64,000 bases of DNA from Cognatundibacterium squillarum (GTDB taxonomy: Bacteria > Pseudomonadota > Gammaproteobacteria > Burkholderiales > Burkholderiaceae_D): contig NZ_BMYU01000003.1 of assembly GCF_014652435.1 (NCBI RefSeq), forward strand, positions 186,001 to 250,000, read 5' to 3'. Both the position numbers and the translations under genes were made by a program. This document shows positions 1-9,332 of the stretch, piece by piece. The notes under the pieces are model-generated. The model had not been told where the DNA came from and did not search any database. It saw nothing but the letters and a program-made list of their open reading frames with translations. Every line of letters starts with the position of its first letter. Within the stretch, counting starts at the first letter, position 1.

Positions 1-282
1 AATCAGCTGAAGGCCCGCGGTGTGGCAATTCGCGAAGTAGTCACAGAAGGTGCTGTGCGCCGTTTCCGTCCGGTGATGATGACTGCAAGCATTACTGCAT
101 TTGGTCTGATTCCCTTGCTGCTGGCTACTGGCCCGGGTTCAGAAATTCAGAAACCACTGGCGATCGTTGTAATTGGCGGTTTGCTCAGTGCCACTGCACT
201 GACGCTGTTCCTGCTGCCTGTCTTATTTTCCCGCTTCGGTTACGCACCGGACGCACTTTCTCCATCTCAGGAAAATGTATGA
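1..282 (+). CDS. Heavy-metal RND efflux pump, C-terminal part (CzcA/CusA type)
   Basis: Inner-membrane proton/metal antiporter of a tripartite export system. Only the last 93 codons lie in the window; the reading frame is open from base 1. The visible part has the conserved family tail: the motif RPVMMTA opening a membrane helix, a short periplasmic turn (ATGPGSEIQKPLA) and a final helix ending LFLLPVLF before a short cytoplasmic tail. The stop overlaps the next gene by four bases (ATGA), so the two are translationally coupled. The DUF3240 and outer-membrane channel genes downstream support a metal-efflux operon rather than a multidrug pump. The metal cannot be told from this fragment. Confidence 0.88.
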   Translation, partial: NQLKARGVAIREVVTEGAVRRFRPVMMTASITAFGLIPLLLATGPGSEIQKPLAIVVIGGLLSATALTLFLLPVLFSRFGYAPDALSPSQENV

Positions 283-608
283 CAAATCTTATGCAATCTT
301 CAGAAAACGCTGCGCTGTTGTGCTTATCCGTACCTGTAGCACTGGACGATGAAATAGCAGATTTTCTGCTCAATCATCCTGCGCTGATCAGCGGATTCAC
401 CAGCGTCAGTGCAAACGGCATGGGACCGAACAGTATTTTCGGCAGCATCATGGAACAGGTACAGGGTAAGAGCCGTCGTCAATTATTTATGAGCGAAGCG
501 CCGCTCGGAAAAATCACCTCACTGCTGACGCTTTTACAAGACGCGTATCAGGGTGCAGATATTCATTATTGGATTACCCCGGTTTTACAAAGCGGGAGTT
601 TGCGATGA
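279..608 (+). CDS. DUF3240 family protein of a metal-efflux operon
   Basis: Small soluble protein of 109 residues with no signal peptide or membrane segment. It matches by recognition the DUF3240 family, which is often encoded inside czc/cus-type heavy-metal RND operons; its function is not established. The start ATG overlaps the stop of the RND pump and its own stop overlaps the start of the channel gene, both as ATGA, so all three are probably made from one transcript with coupled translation. The fold may be ferredoxin-like, as in PII-type regulators, but that is inference. The family call rests on context as much as on sequence. Confidence 0.7.
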   Translation: MTNLMQSSENAALLCLSVPVALDDEIADFLLNHPALISGFTSVSANGMGPNSIFGSIMEQVQGKSRRQLFMSEAPLGKITSLLTLLQDAYQGADIHYWITPVLQSGSLR

Positions 609-1867
609 AACCATTATATTTTTCTCACACACTGGTCACTCTGACGCTGACAGTGCTGTTTTCCTCTGCTGCCGCAGAAAATATCTCAGACAAGAAGCAA
701 GAGACACTGTTACCTGACAGTGCACTGATACGACAGACGCTGACACAATTACCCGGTATGCGTGCCAGCCGTTTTCAGCAGGATATCGCCGATGCGCAGG
801 ATCAGAAACTGCAAAGCGGCGGACATGAATGGCAATTACGTCTGTCGCAAACCGAACGTAAAGAAACCGGCAATGTTCGCACACGGGATCAGGAGGTCAG
901 TCTGGAGCGCCCCGTGCGCTGGTTCGGTAAAACAGAACACGACCTTCGCCTCGGTGAAAAAGGCAGGGAAGTGGCAAAAATCGCCTATGCAGACAGCTGG
1001 CATGAATCCGCCCGTACTTTACTGAACGACTGGTTTGACAGTCTGCGTACCCAGGCGGCGGTACAACAATTCGGTGAGCAATTACAACTCAGTCGCCAGT
1101 TACGTGATATTGCCGCAAAACGGGTTAAAGCCGGTGAAGCGGCCAAACTGGATCTGCAGCTGGCCGAAACCGAAGTCAGTAAACTGGAAGCGCAGTTACA
1201 AACTGCGGAAATGCAGCATGCGCGTCAGCTTGAGCTGCTGCAATATCACTATCCGGCACTGACACTTCCGGTACTGCATACCTTGCCGGTACCCAGCCCT
1301 GCCACAGCAGAGCACCGTATTGAAGCGATCATGGAAGACAATCATGAGCTGGAATTAGCAACGCTGGAAGCAGATTACGCGAAACTGCAATTGTCACGCA
1401 CAGCAAAAGATGAAATGCCGGATCCTGTGATTGGCATCCGTGCCGCGCGCGAACGCAATGGTCAGGATACACTGGTCGGCTTCAGTATTGCGATTCCGCT
1501 GGGCGGACAATCCCGTCGTGCAGATACAGGTCAGGCCGCCGGTAAAGCCGGTATGGCGCAGGCGAAGCTGGATGTCGTGCGGCAAAAAGTCTGGCGCGAG
1601 GCGCTGAAAGTGACGCAACAACGCAATCAGATGTACACCATCTGGAAAGCACTGGATCAGGCGAAACGTCAGAGCGAACAGCAAAGTCAGCTGATGATGA
1701 AAGCCTATCAACTCGGTGAAATTTCCTTATCTGACAGTCTGCAAATCCGCAAGACAGCTACGGAAACTGCTTTCAGCGCACAACAGGCGCAACTGGATGC
1801 CTTATTTGCCGAAGCACGCTTCGAACTGGATGCACACCGTTTGTGGCCATTTGACGCACATCACTGA
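605..1867 (+). CDS. Outer-membrane channel of a metal-efflux system (TolC/CzcC family)
   Basis: Outer-membrane factor of 420 residues that completes the tripartite exporter with the RND pump upstream. The ATG at 605 was chosen over an in-frame start at 569 because it overlaps the preceding stop as ATGA and opens a clear signal peptide ending SSAAA. The mature part is largely alpha-helical and Gln/Ala/Leu rich with two repeated halves, as in the OEP family; the DPVIGIRAARER stretch followed by a GFSIAIPLGG strand is typical of CzcC-like channels. It is shorter than TolC itself but normal for the CzcC branch. It is the last gene of the operon and ends at a hairpin. Confidence 0.85.
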   Translation: MKPLYFSHTLVTLTLTVLFSSAAAENISDKKQETLLPDSALIRQTLTQLPGMRASRFQQDIADAQDQKLQSGGHEWQLRLSQTERKETGNVRTRDQEVSLERPVRWFGKTEHDLRLGEKGREVAKIAYADSWHESARTLLNDWFDSLRTQAAVQQFGEQLQLSRQLRDIAAKRVKAGEAAKLDLQLAETEVSKLEAQLQTAEMQHARQLELLQYHYPALTLPVLHTLPVPSPATAEHRIEAIMEDNHELELATLEADYAKLQLSRTAKDEMPDPVIGIRAARERNGQDTLVGFSIAIPLGGQSRRADTGQAAGKAGMAQAKLDVVRQKVWREALKVTQQRNQMYTIWKALDQAKRQSEQQSQLMMKAYQLGEISLSDSLQIRKTATETAFSAQQAQLDALFAEARFELDAHRLWPFDAHH

Positions 1868-1901
1868 AACAGCCTGGCACCAGGCGGTGCCGGGCTGTTT
1901 C
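1866..1901. terminator. Hairpin between convergent genes
   Basis: Inverted repeat with arms of 14 bases (GAAACAGCCTGGCA and TGCCGGGCTGTTTC, one mismatch). It sits where the channel gene (rightward) and the phosphodiesterase gene (leftward) converge, and overlaps both stop codons. There is no long T-run on either side, so it could be a weak bidirectional terminator. Confidence 0.5.
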
Positions 1902-4143
1902 AAAGTAAGGCAAAAGCTTCGTCCACCAGCGAAGGCTTGTAATAAATAAATCCCTGTATCTGATCTACATCCAGTGCCCTTACCAGCGCCAGCTGCTCGC
2001 TGGTCTCCACGCCTTCGACCACGGTTTCCATCTGCAACCCCTGAACGATTTGCACAATTCCTTTCAGCAATTCATAAGCCTGATTACTGCTGGTAATTTC
2101 AGCAACAAAAGCGCGGTCTATTTTGATAACTTGTAACGGTAAGCGCAGCAAATAACTAAGAGAAGAAAAACCGGCGCCAAAATCATCCAGCACAATCACA
2201 AAGCCATGTTCGCGTAATTCACGTAACCGAACAATAGACTGATCTGAATGGATCAGTGCATTCTCTGTGACTTCTATCTGTATTCTGTTTGTCGCAATCC
2301 TGTATTGCTGAAATACCTGATGAAGATCATGAACAAAGCTTTCGTGTACTAATGAGTTGGCAGAAATATTAATCGAAACTGGCAGATTCATTTGCGGCCA
2401 GCTCTGCAGAATTTCGCAAATCCTTTCTGCCACATATAAATCCAAATCGTAGTTCAGTCCGGATTTTTCTACGGTAGGAATAAAAGCGGTCGGCGGAATT
2501 AAGCCGTGTACCGGGTGATTCCAGCGGATCAGCGCTTCAAATCCGCAGACCATGCTGCTTTTCAGCGCAACCTTTGGCTGCATCATCAAAAACAACTCTT
2601 TCTTTTCCAGCGCAATCCGCAAGTTATTCAGCAAGGTCATGCGATGACGTGATTCATGCTCAAATTGTTCCCGGAATACTTCACCTGACCCGCGTTTTTG
2701 TTCTTTGGCGACTTTCAGCGCTATCTCTGCCTGGCGCAATAAAAGCTCCGGTGTAAGGTTACGGTCTGTGCTGCTGGCCTCGCCTACGGTCATACTGATA
2801 CGTATAGACTGACTATTCACCCAGATTGGCTTTGAACTGCGCATTGCCACTTCATGCGGACCTAATTGTGTATTTTCAAAACACACAGCAAATACATCCG
2901 TATGGATACGCGCAATTGCGAGTGCCTGCTCAAAATAACCTCTGAGTACTTCACCGGTTTTTCTGAGCAAATGATTACCGAATTCGTATCCGAGAGATTC
3001 TACAATATGATGAAAATAGTCCAGATCCAGAACGAACACGGACCAGCGTTTCTCTGCGTGCGCAGTTGCCATGCAGCGACTGATTTTGTCCAAAAACCCA
3101 AGCCGGTTCAGCAAACCGGTCACCGGATCTTCATAGGCCGCAATATTCAGATAGCTGAAGAATTTTGCATTTTCCAGGCCAAGTGCAATATTCATACAAA
3201 ATAATTGCAGTAGTTCCTGATCTGCAGATTCAAAACTTGCTGCATCTTCCGATACGATTACGCCTTCCCAGCCGGAAGGTGTAGACAGATACAGCGCCGT
3301 GTTTCCGTTTTTGTGACAATGTGCTTGTCTTTCCAGCGCCTCATGTGCGAATTTTGCTATTTCCAGATCTGCTTCCAGTATCTTCAGATCCTCTCCGATA
3401 TAGCGTTCATATTTACTGTCGGCTGCAACCACAATATAACCGCCATTCCCTGACTGAATCGCGTACGGACCGCGTAAAGGTTTTTGGGAAACACAGAATA
3501 AACTACGCGAGCTGAGCTCAAACAGAGCTTCAATCTGAGCCAGCACACCTCTGGAAAAGTCAATTACAGACCTTTCCTGCAACATTGATGCTGACGCATG
3601 GATGATATTTCGCAATCCCTGACGACTTTCTTCAATGGACTGTAGCTGCTGATAACTACGTATTGCGGTCGCAATTGCAGTGAACAGCTTATTCCTGGTC
3701 AGTTCACTTTTTGTCTTATAAGCATTAATTTCATAACGAATAATTACCTGTTCTTCAGGTGCATATCCGGCTTGTCCGGTACGAAGAATGATCTGAACAT
3801 GCTGATTGCCTATCTCGTTCCGGATTCGATCTACCAGAAGAAGGCCTGCATCATGGGTTTCCATCACGACGTCCAGCAAGACAAGGCAGGCGTCCGTATG
3901 CTCCTGCATCACTGAGTAGCCTTCAGCACCGGAATAGGCACTGACAAAAGTAAGCGGACGCCCATATATTTCCACCCCCTTCATCGCCATCTTGGTCACC
4001 TGATGAACATCTGCCTCATCATCGACAATCACAATTTTCCAGGGTTTATTATTTTGTCGTCCGGGCTCTGCATCTCCGGAAGTGCTGACAGAGCCTCTGC
4101 CCTCAGGATCATCAGCAAACAGCTGAATAAAATCGTCACTCAT
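1900..4143 (-). CDS. Response regulator with DUF3369, degenerate GGDEF and EAL domains (c-di-GMP phosphodiesterase)
   Basis: Cytoplasmic output protein of 747 residues. A receiver domain occupies about 36-165, with acidic pair in VDDEAD and phospho-acceptor Asp near 91 (LLDVVME). A DUF3369 sensor-like region follows (about 175-330), then a GGDEF-like domain whose signature is degraded to HTDVF, so it should not make c-di-GMP. The C-terminal EAL domain looks active: EALIRW, NISANS, EVTEN, DDFGAG, KIDRAF and EGVET supply the usual metal and catalytic residues. The ATG at 4143 has AGGAG at good spacing; the TTG six bases earlier does not. The start overlaps the sensor-kinase stop by eight bases, so they form a pair. 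Confidence 0.9.
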   Translation of the reverse strand: MSDDFIQLFADDPEGRGSVSTSGDAEPGRQNNKPWKIVIVDDEADVHQVTKMAMKGVEIYGRPLTFVSAYSGAEGYSVMQEHTDACLVLLDVVMETHDAGLLLVDRIRNEIGNQHVQIILRTGQAGYAPEEQVIIRYEINAYKTKSELTRNKLFTAIATAIRSYQQLQSIEESRQGLRNIIHASASMLQERSVIDFSRGVLAQIEALFELSSRSLFCVSQKPLRGPYAIQSGNGGYIVVAADSKYERYIGEDLKILEADLEIAKFAHEALERQAHCHKNGNTALYLSTPSGWEGVIVSEDAASFESADQELLQLFCMNIALGLENAKFFSYLNIAAYEDPVTGLLNRLGFLDKISRCMATAHAEKRWSVFVLDLDYFHHIVESLGYEFGNHLLRKTGEVLRGYFEQALAIARIHTDVFAVCFENTQLGPHEVAMRSSKPIWVNSQSIRISMTVGEASSTDRNLTPELLLRQAEIALKVAKEQKRGSGEVFREQFEHESRHRMTLLNNLRIALEKKELFLMMQPKVALKSSMVCGFEALIRWNHPVHGLIPPTAFIPTVEKSGLNYDLDLYVAERICEILQSWPQMNLPVSINISANSLVHESFVHDLHQVFQQYRIATNRIQIEVTENALIHSDQSIVRLRELREHGFVIVLDDFGAGFSSLSYLLRLPLQVIKIDRAFVAEITSSNQAYELLKGIVQIVQGLQMETVVEGVETSEQLALVRALDVDQIQGFIYYKPSLVDEAFALL

Positions 4144-6016
4144 CAGCAATCTCCTTCGTATGTACTTTCAACGGTAACATCAGATAAAAGCAAGTTCCCT
4201 CTCCGGGCACGCTTTTTACGGAAATTTCTCCTTCAAGAATGCCGGTTACGATGTTGTACACAATATTCAGTCCGAGCCCTGACCCACCCTGCCCAAGTTT
4301 GGTAGTAAAGAATGGCTCAAAAATACGCGAAAGGTTCTTTGCCGCAATGCCAGCGCCGTTATCACTGAAACTGACGAACACCTTCTCATCTTCCTGCACA
4401 GCAGAAATTGTAATCACACCATGCTGCTCTTCGGCAAACGCATGTAACAGCGCATTATTAATAAAATTTGAAATAACCTGACCAAAAGGACCTGGATAAC
4501 TGTCGAGAAAAATATCTTCCGGAATCATGACCTGAATTTCCAGATCTCTGCGCTTGACCATATGATGCATGGTTTGCAGTATGCCCTGTACAGTTTGCAA
4601 CAGATTAAAGAAGCGGCGTTCTTCGCTGGCCTGATCCACCGCCACTTGTTTAAAACTCTGTATTAAGTGTGCGGCACGGTGTAATGCTGTCTGCATCACT
4701 TGCAGGCCCTCTTCCGCATCATGCTGAAATTCTTCGACATAAGAACGCCGGAGTTGTCCGGTCTGCATCTGATGAAAAAACACTTTCAGATGATCTGAAA
4801 ATGTTGTTCCCATAGTCAGAGCGATTCCCAGCGGCGTATTGATTTCGTGGGCTACCCCCGCTACCAAGGATCCCAATGAAGCCAGCTTTTCACTTTGGAT
4901 AAGTTGCCCCTGCGCCTCTTTCAATGCGGCTAACGCCTGCTCCAGTTTTTGCTTTTCTTTTAATAGTACTTGCTGATGCTGTTTTTCTGCGGCACGCATC
5001 TGATCAAGCTGTGCCAGATCGCTCTGAAAGCTACGCAGACTGGAAAACACTTTACCAATTTCGTCGCTTTCAAATTCAAACACCAGATCCCGTCGTCCCT
5101 GACGCAACAATTCCACATCTTGTTTCAATTGGCGCAAAGGCGTAGCGATATTGAATGCAATACGCCACAAAACAAGCGCAGATAAAGCGACCAGCAGCAC
5201 TGAACTGCATATAATCAGAAATACTCTTTTTTGATAGCGCTGCTCCACATGAGTCGCAACGGCATCTGACAGCACGCTGAAACGTGCCTCCATATCATGC
5301 GCAGCCCTGCGCAACAGATAATGTGCCCCGTCATTTTCGTTGTAACCCATCAGGCTACTGATACGGACCGCCTCCTGAAATGCATCCCGGTACAGTCGCA
5401 ATTTTTCCGCCTGCACTGTACTCAATTTACTCTGCAGAACCGTTGCCTGCCGTTCAAATTCGTGGACGACATCGTCTTCCGGATCAAACAAAAAAACCTG
5501 ATGCAAACTTTGTAATCTGGTCAGTAATGCACGGCTGTCACTGTTCTTTTCAGGTAGAGAATTCAGCAATGCTGAAGACAATTGATTCAGATCCTCCTGC
5601 AAACCTTCATTTTTAAAAATACCGAGCTGCTTACGGTATTCCACATACTCCAGAAAGTTCAGCCGGTAAGCCAGCATGGCTTTACGTAATAACTCCATAT
5701 CCGGATGGCGGAATCCAGTCTGACTGAGATCAGAAAACCACTGATCCAGTTTGTCCGACATACGTTCACTCTGAACCTGAAATTTCGACAAAAGCTCAGG
5801 CTTCATGCGTGCCATGAAATCTTTTTCATAGCGGCGCAAATTCAGCAACTGTACCTCCGCTTCACTGATACCTAGACTCGTTTTATGATCCTCAAGATAT
5901 GAGGAATGCTCGAAAAATAGCAGCGATAAAAAAAGACTGATCACCAATGCCAGATAGCCGCCAAGCATGCTCATACGCTGACGCAGGGAGTAGTGGCGGA
6001 TACGTAAATTCAGCAT
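4136..6016 (-). CDS. Membrane sensor histidine kinase
   Basis: Partner of the overlapping phosphodiesterase response regulator. The 626 residues contain a membrane helix at about 17-36, a periplasmic all-helical region of some 225 residues, a second membrane helix at about 264-285, a HAMP linker, a coiled coil (about 335-375), a phospho-acceptor His390 in GVAHEINTP, and an ATPase domain with N box (NFINNAL), DNGAGI and GGSGLGL. The periplasmic motif NLRRYEKDF resembles helical-bimodular (HBM) ligand-binding domains of chemoreceptors. It likely senses a small molecule and sets phosphodiesterase activity; the ligand is unknown. Confidence 0.9.
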   Translation of the reverse strand: MLNLRIRHYSLRQRMSMLGGYLALVISLFLSLLFFEHSSYLEDHKTSLGISEAEVQLLNLRRYEKDFMARMKPELLSKFQVQSERMSDKLDQWFSDLSQTGFRHPDMELLRKAMLAYRLNFLEYVEYRKQLGIFKNEGLQEDLNQLSSALLNSLPEKNSDSRALLTRLQSLHQVFLFDPEDDVVHEFERQATVLQSKLSTVQAEKLRLYRDAFQEAVRISSLMGYNENDGAHYLLRRAAHDMEARFSVLSDAVATHVEQRYQKRVFLIICSSVLLVALSALVLWRIAFNIATPLRQLKQDVELLRQGRRDLVFEFESDEIGKVFSSLRSFQSDLAQLDQMRAAEKQHQQVLLKEKQKLEQALAALKEAQGQLIQSEKLASLGSLVAGVAHEINTPLGIALTMGTTFSDHLKVFFHQMQTGQLRRSYVEEFQHDAEEGLQVMQTALHRAAHLIQSFKQVAVDQASEERRFFNLLQTVQGILQTMHHMVKRRDLEIQVMIPEDIFLDSYPGPFGQVISNFINNALLHAFAEEQHGVITISAVQEDEKVFVSFSDNGAGIAAKNLSRIFEPFFTTKLGQGGSGLGLNIVYNIVTGILEGEISVKSVPGEGTCFYLMLPLKVHTKEIADE

Positions 6017-6355
6017 TGATACTCCGTGTCAGAAAGTAACTCTGCAATACTTGCTGCAAGCGTCTCGACGCAGAATTCTACGGAAGCCAGTCAGCTTATG
6101 AGTCAGACCGGCCGCTTTGCCGGGGCAGTGCCGGTCGGAAAAAATCTACTGACTGCAATACATCAGGCAAGAATATTGTTCAGAATAGTGCAATCTATGT
6201 CATGTCGGAAGACCGATTTCACTATTGTTTTCAGTAATGCAATTTACGGCAACAACTTCCGCCTGCGCGGCTTACTCAGATACAAAAAAACCGCACCCTG
6301 AGGCGCGGCGCTGTTAGCAAAACGGAATGGCAAACTCTGAAGGCGTTGCGGCCTG
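6017..6355. other. Intergenic region between kinase and binding-protein genes
   Basis: About 340 bases upstream of the kinase operon. It contains the terminator of the binding-protein gene near 6284-6308 and presumably the kinase promoter. A 91-codon rightward open frame inside (6026-6301) has no ribosome binding site and no recognisable protein character, so I do not call it. Confidence 0.5.
6284..6308 (-). terminator. Intrinsic terminator after the binding-protein gene
   Basis: Read leftward, CCGC..CC / GG..GCGG arms close a CTGA-type loop and are followed by seven Ts. It lies about 50 bases beyond the stop of the periplasmic binding protein, so that gene and the kinase/regulator pair are probably separate transcripts. 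Confidence 0.7.
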
Positions 6356-7462
6356 TCAGCCACCCCATATACGTTTGTAAATCGCTTTGTAATCATTTGA
6401 GGGATCAAATGTGAGTCGATTACCACCGTCATAGGCAATATTTTGTGATGTCGTCAGATGTGCTTGCGCATGATAGCCGCTGGGTTGCTGGCTGTTGAAT
6501 GCGCGGTTCAGCTCATCTATCAGCTGCCACGCATGTAATGCCAGCGGTTCAGGAACGGTACCAACCTGAACAGCACCTGCTTTAATGCGTTTGTAGGCAT
6601 TGCCAGAGCCATCACCGGCAGCCACACCGGAAATTTTATTCTGACTGAAGAGCGCTGCAATTTGCGGGCTTTCCAGAAAGTCAAAATAGAAGTCGTTGGT
6701 AGAAATCACGTGCGTCCATTTGCTGCCGTGTTTCTTAGATGCATTCTCTATGGTTTGTCTGACGCGGGCAGGGGAATCAAACAAAGGCACGTCTTCAACG
6801 CTCAGCAAGCGACAACTTTCACATTGTTTAATGACTTCCGTAATTCCGGCAGCGCGCTGCGCGAGATAAGGGTTTGTATTATCCGTCAGTACCACGATGC
6901 CTGCTTTTCCGTTAGATTCAGCAATCGTCGCCATCGCAGCAATCTGCCCGGCCTCCTTAGGCGGTGTTCCGATGTTTGTGAACAAACCATCTGTCGCACC
7001 GTTTTTTGCAGATGCATGCCAGCCAACAACCGGCACATTTGCATTTGCAGCCAGTGGCAAGCCTTTCGCCTGCGTTGCCACGTCCACACCGACCAGGACA
7101 ATGCCGTTCGCTTTCATATCAATGGCTTGCTTAATCAGCCCAGCACCGGTACTGCAATTGCCGCGGCAATCGATGAAAAGAATTTCCCATGCACCGGCTG
7201 CGCCGGCTTCACGCATATTATTGAGTATTGACAGAACTCCGGAATCCCGTAAATCCTGCGCAATCAGAACAATTTTTTTTCCTTTTACCAGCCTTGGTCC
7301 CTCGACAGGACCGTCCCATTTATTTTTCAGCGAAGCAGCACGGGCTGTTTTCGCATTTGCACGACTGAGAAACTGCATAGGATTTTCCTGGGCTGCAGCG
7401 TCTGCAATCATCGATACCGCTACAAACATCAAGGTCAGGCACTTACTGGTGAAAGCACTCAT
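6356..7462 (-). CDS. Periplasmic sugar-type ABC substrate-binding protein
   Basis: Secreted binding protein of 368 residues in the RbsB-like (peripla_BP_4) class. The start at 7462 gives a signal peptide ending DAAA before Q; an upstream in-frame extension lacks signal character, and no strong ribosome site decides between them. After a basic linker the first lobe begins with KKIVLIAQDL and contains IKQAIDMKANGIVLVGVD, the usual pattern of the family. No ABC permease or ATPase gene is adjacent. Its neighbour is a sensor kinase with a periplasmic domain, so it may present a ligand to that kinase rather than feed a transporter; this is inference. Confidence 0.75.
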   Translation of the reverse strand: MSAFTSKCLTLMFVAVSMIADAAAQENPMQFLSRANAKTARAASLKNKWDGPVEGPRLVKGKKIVLIAQDLRDSGVLSILNNMREAGAAGAWEILFIDCRGNCSTGAGLIKQAIDMKANGIVLVGVDVATQAKGLPLAANANVPVVGWHASAKNGATDGLFTNIGTPPKEAGQIAAMATIAESNGKAGIVVLTDNTNPYLAQRAAGITEVIKQCESCRLLSVEDVPLFDSPARVRQTIENASKKHGSKWTHVISTNDFYFDFLESPQIAALFSQNKISGVAAGDGSGNAYKRIKAGAVQVGTVPEPLALHAWQLIDELNRAFNSQQPSGYHAQAHLTTSQNIAYDGGNRLTFDPSNDYKAIYKRIWGG

Positions 7463-7652
7463 GATACTGGCTGGTAAAGTTAATATGATCTGTGGGGCAA
7501 AGCCGCAACAGACACGAACCGATGTCCGGAACAAAGTCAACTGTTTGCTACCGGATGGTCAGCCAAGAGTATTCAGAATTTCTCACGGTGTAAACAAACT
7601 TTCCTGCACTACGCATTTTAGTAAAATAAAACCGGCGAAAAATGCAGCTTTT

Positions 7653-7670
7653 TTGCCAAAATATTGGCAA
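7653..7670. promoter_or_regulatory. Perfect inverted repeat, possible operator
   Basis: TTGCCAA-AATA-TTGGCAA is an 18-base palindrome with perfect seven-base arms in the gap upstream of the binding-protein gene and downstream of the S41-like protease gene. Symmetry and position fit a repressor site; there is no run of Ts that would make it a good terminator. Confidence 0.45.
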
Positions 7671-7729
7671 ATGCCGATATTTTTCACCGGAAAAGCGCAT
7701 AATCATCCAATGCAGGCTGCAGTAAAAGC

Positions 7730-9247
7730 TCATAGTGGCTTGCGTGCAATATCATCTTCCATCATATGCATGAAATTTTTGGTTGACCACTCCAGTTTCC
7801 CGAACACAATCTGCGGCTGATAAGCAATACCGTTACCGCGCGGACGGTTCAGGTACACTTTATTCGGAATGACGGTCACACCAAGTCCGGATGGCAACGC
7901 AACCGTTCTGACTTCCATATAGGTTGAGTCAGCACCGCTTGGCGCACCGATAAATCGAACGCCTTCAAATAACTGAAACACATCCAGTGCATCAAGACAC
8001 GCACTGACGCAGCGTGAAGGAACAATTACGTACACCGGACGTTGTAACGCAGGCGGATCCGATGCGAGATCCTGCTTGGCCTCCTGCATACTCATCGTCA
8101 CCGGTGCAGCGACCGCTTTAAAGAACGGTTCATCCGCCTGTCGCGCAAGCCGCATCTGAGCGGCAATTTTTTCCAGTGTATCCGCAACCGGTAACTGCGC
8201 TTCTTTGCGCAGCACACCGACCAGATTCTCGAGATAAGCAATATTGCCTTCGCTGGCACGCCACCAGACCTGCGTTTCCGCGAAATAGGCTTTGACTCGC
8301 CGGTTTACCCGCTCTTCACCCCACAACGCTTTGGCCAGATCACGACTCCAGCCGGATGAGCCGCCGCGGTTATGCCTGAGATCAATCACAATTGCGGAAG
8401 CCTTCAGTAGTTCATTGCGTTTTTCACGGATGTCCTGATACATCTTACGGTAAGCAGCACGCTGACTTTCATCCGGACTAAAGGTTTGCGCGGCAATCCA
8501 GAACCAGCCGGGTTTCGGTGATGTCATGCCAACAGGCAATTGTTCACCGTCAGAGGCTCGTCGCTCCCACTCTTTGCCTTGTGCACTGATTTTCGTCCAG
8601 CGTAAATGATGCAACCAGTGCTTACCATCCAGTTCCAGCTCACATTTCGCCGGCAACTTAATAAACGGATTACCGTTATCGCGCATCAGCTTTTCAGCAT
8701 GTGTCCACCAGTCGCCGGGATTTTCTGCGTGTCCGGAAAATGGAAAAACATTTGACTGCAGCCATGCACTGACAGCTTGTCCGTCACAACTGTGTAATGT
8801 AGCACCTGCAGGCACTTCAGCCAGTTCTGAGGCATACACCATCATTTTGTCTGCACGCCAGACTGCATGAAACCCCGGCCATTTTTGGGTGTACGGACTA
8901 TCCGGTGGCAAAGTTACACGGACACCGGCGTGTCCGTCATGAATCATTGTGTTAAAAATTTGCAATGCTGCGCGGTAACCGCCCGCGTCCGTGACAGCAT
9001 CAGCATATTCCAGACTGCGTTCCTTCGCCTGAATCAGCCGTGCAAAAAATCCGGGATTTTGCGGATCTGCCATTCCCGGATGATTATTTTTTGTTTCCAG
9101 AAAAGCTGCCTCAATATCATTTCGGGCAGCCTGTTTCCATGCTTCAGGCGTTTCCGGTACAGATGGCAGCGATTGCGCAGAAGCATTGGATGAAAAAATA
9201 GCGCCGGCGAGCAGCGCTATCCGCAGACTGGTTATCAGGTTTTTCAT
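7730..9247 (-). CDS. Secreted S41-family peptidase-like protein
   Basis: Exported protein of 505 residues. The ATG at 9247 opens a signal peptide ending NASA before Q; a TTG seven codons upstream is possible but less likely. The C-terminal half has the tail-specific protease fold: IVIDLRHNRGG is the family's core strand and glycine-rich turn, and VPSRCVSACLDAL lies where the nucleophile serine of S41 proteases is found. No PDZ domain is obvious. The catalytic Lys/Ser arrangement cannot be confirmed by eye, so protease activity is inferred from fold. It stands alone; no operon partner overlaps it. Confidence 0.75.
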   Translation of the reverse strand: MKNLITSLRIALLAGAIFSSNASAQSLPSVPETPEAWKQAARNDIEAAFLETKNNHPGMADPQNPGFFARLIQAKERSLEYADAVTDAGGYRAALQIFNTMIHDGHAGVRVTLPPDSPYTQKWPGFHAVWRADKMMVYASELAEVPAGATLHSCDGQAVSAWLQSNVFPFSGHAENPGDWWTHAEKLMRDNGNPFIKLPAKCELELDGKHWLHHLRWTKISAQGKEWERRASDGEQLPVGMTSPKPGWFWIAAQTFSPDESQRAAYRKMYQDIREKRNELLKASAIVIDLRHNRGGSSGWSRDLAKALWGEERVNRRVKAYFAETQVWWRASEGNIAYLENLVGVLRKEAQLPVADTLEKIAAQMRLARQADEPFFKAVAAPVTMSMQEAKQDLASDPPALQRPVYVIVPSRCVSACLDALDVFQLFEGVRFIGAPSGADSTYMEVRTVALPSGLGVTVIPNKVYLNRPRGNGIAYQPQIVFGKLEWSTKNFMHMMEDDIARKPL

Positions 9248-9332
9248 GAATATCGTTTTTATTTTCAATTTTATCTTTAGTGAATTTTACGATGCATTCT
9301 CCAAAGCATAGTTTTTTAATTCACTGCACACA

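Noticed and set aside
6026-6301. 91-codon frame between the kinase and binding-protein genes
   Set aside because: No ribosome site, runs into the terminator, no protein character.
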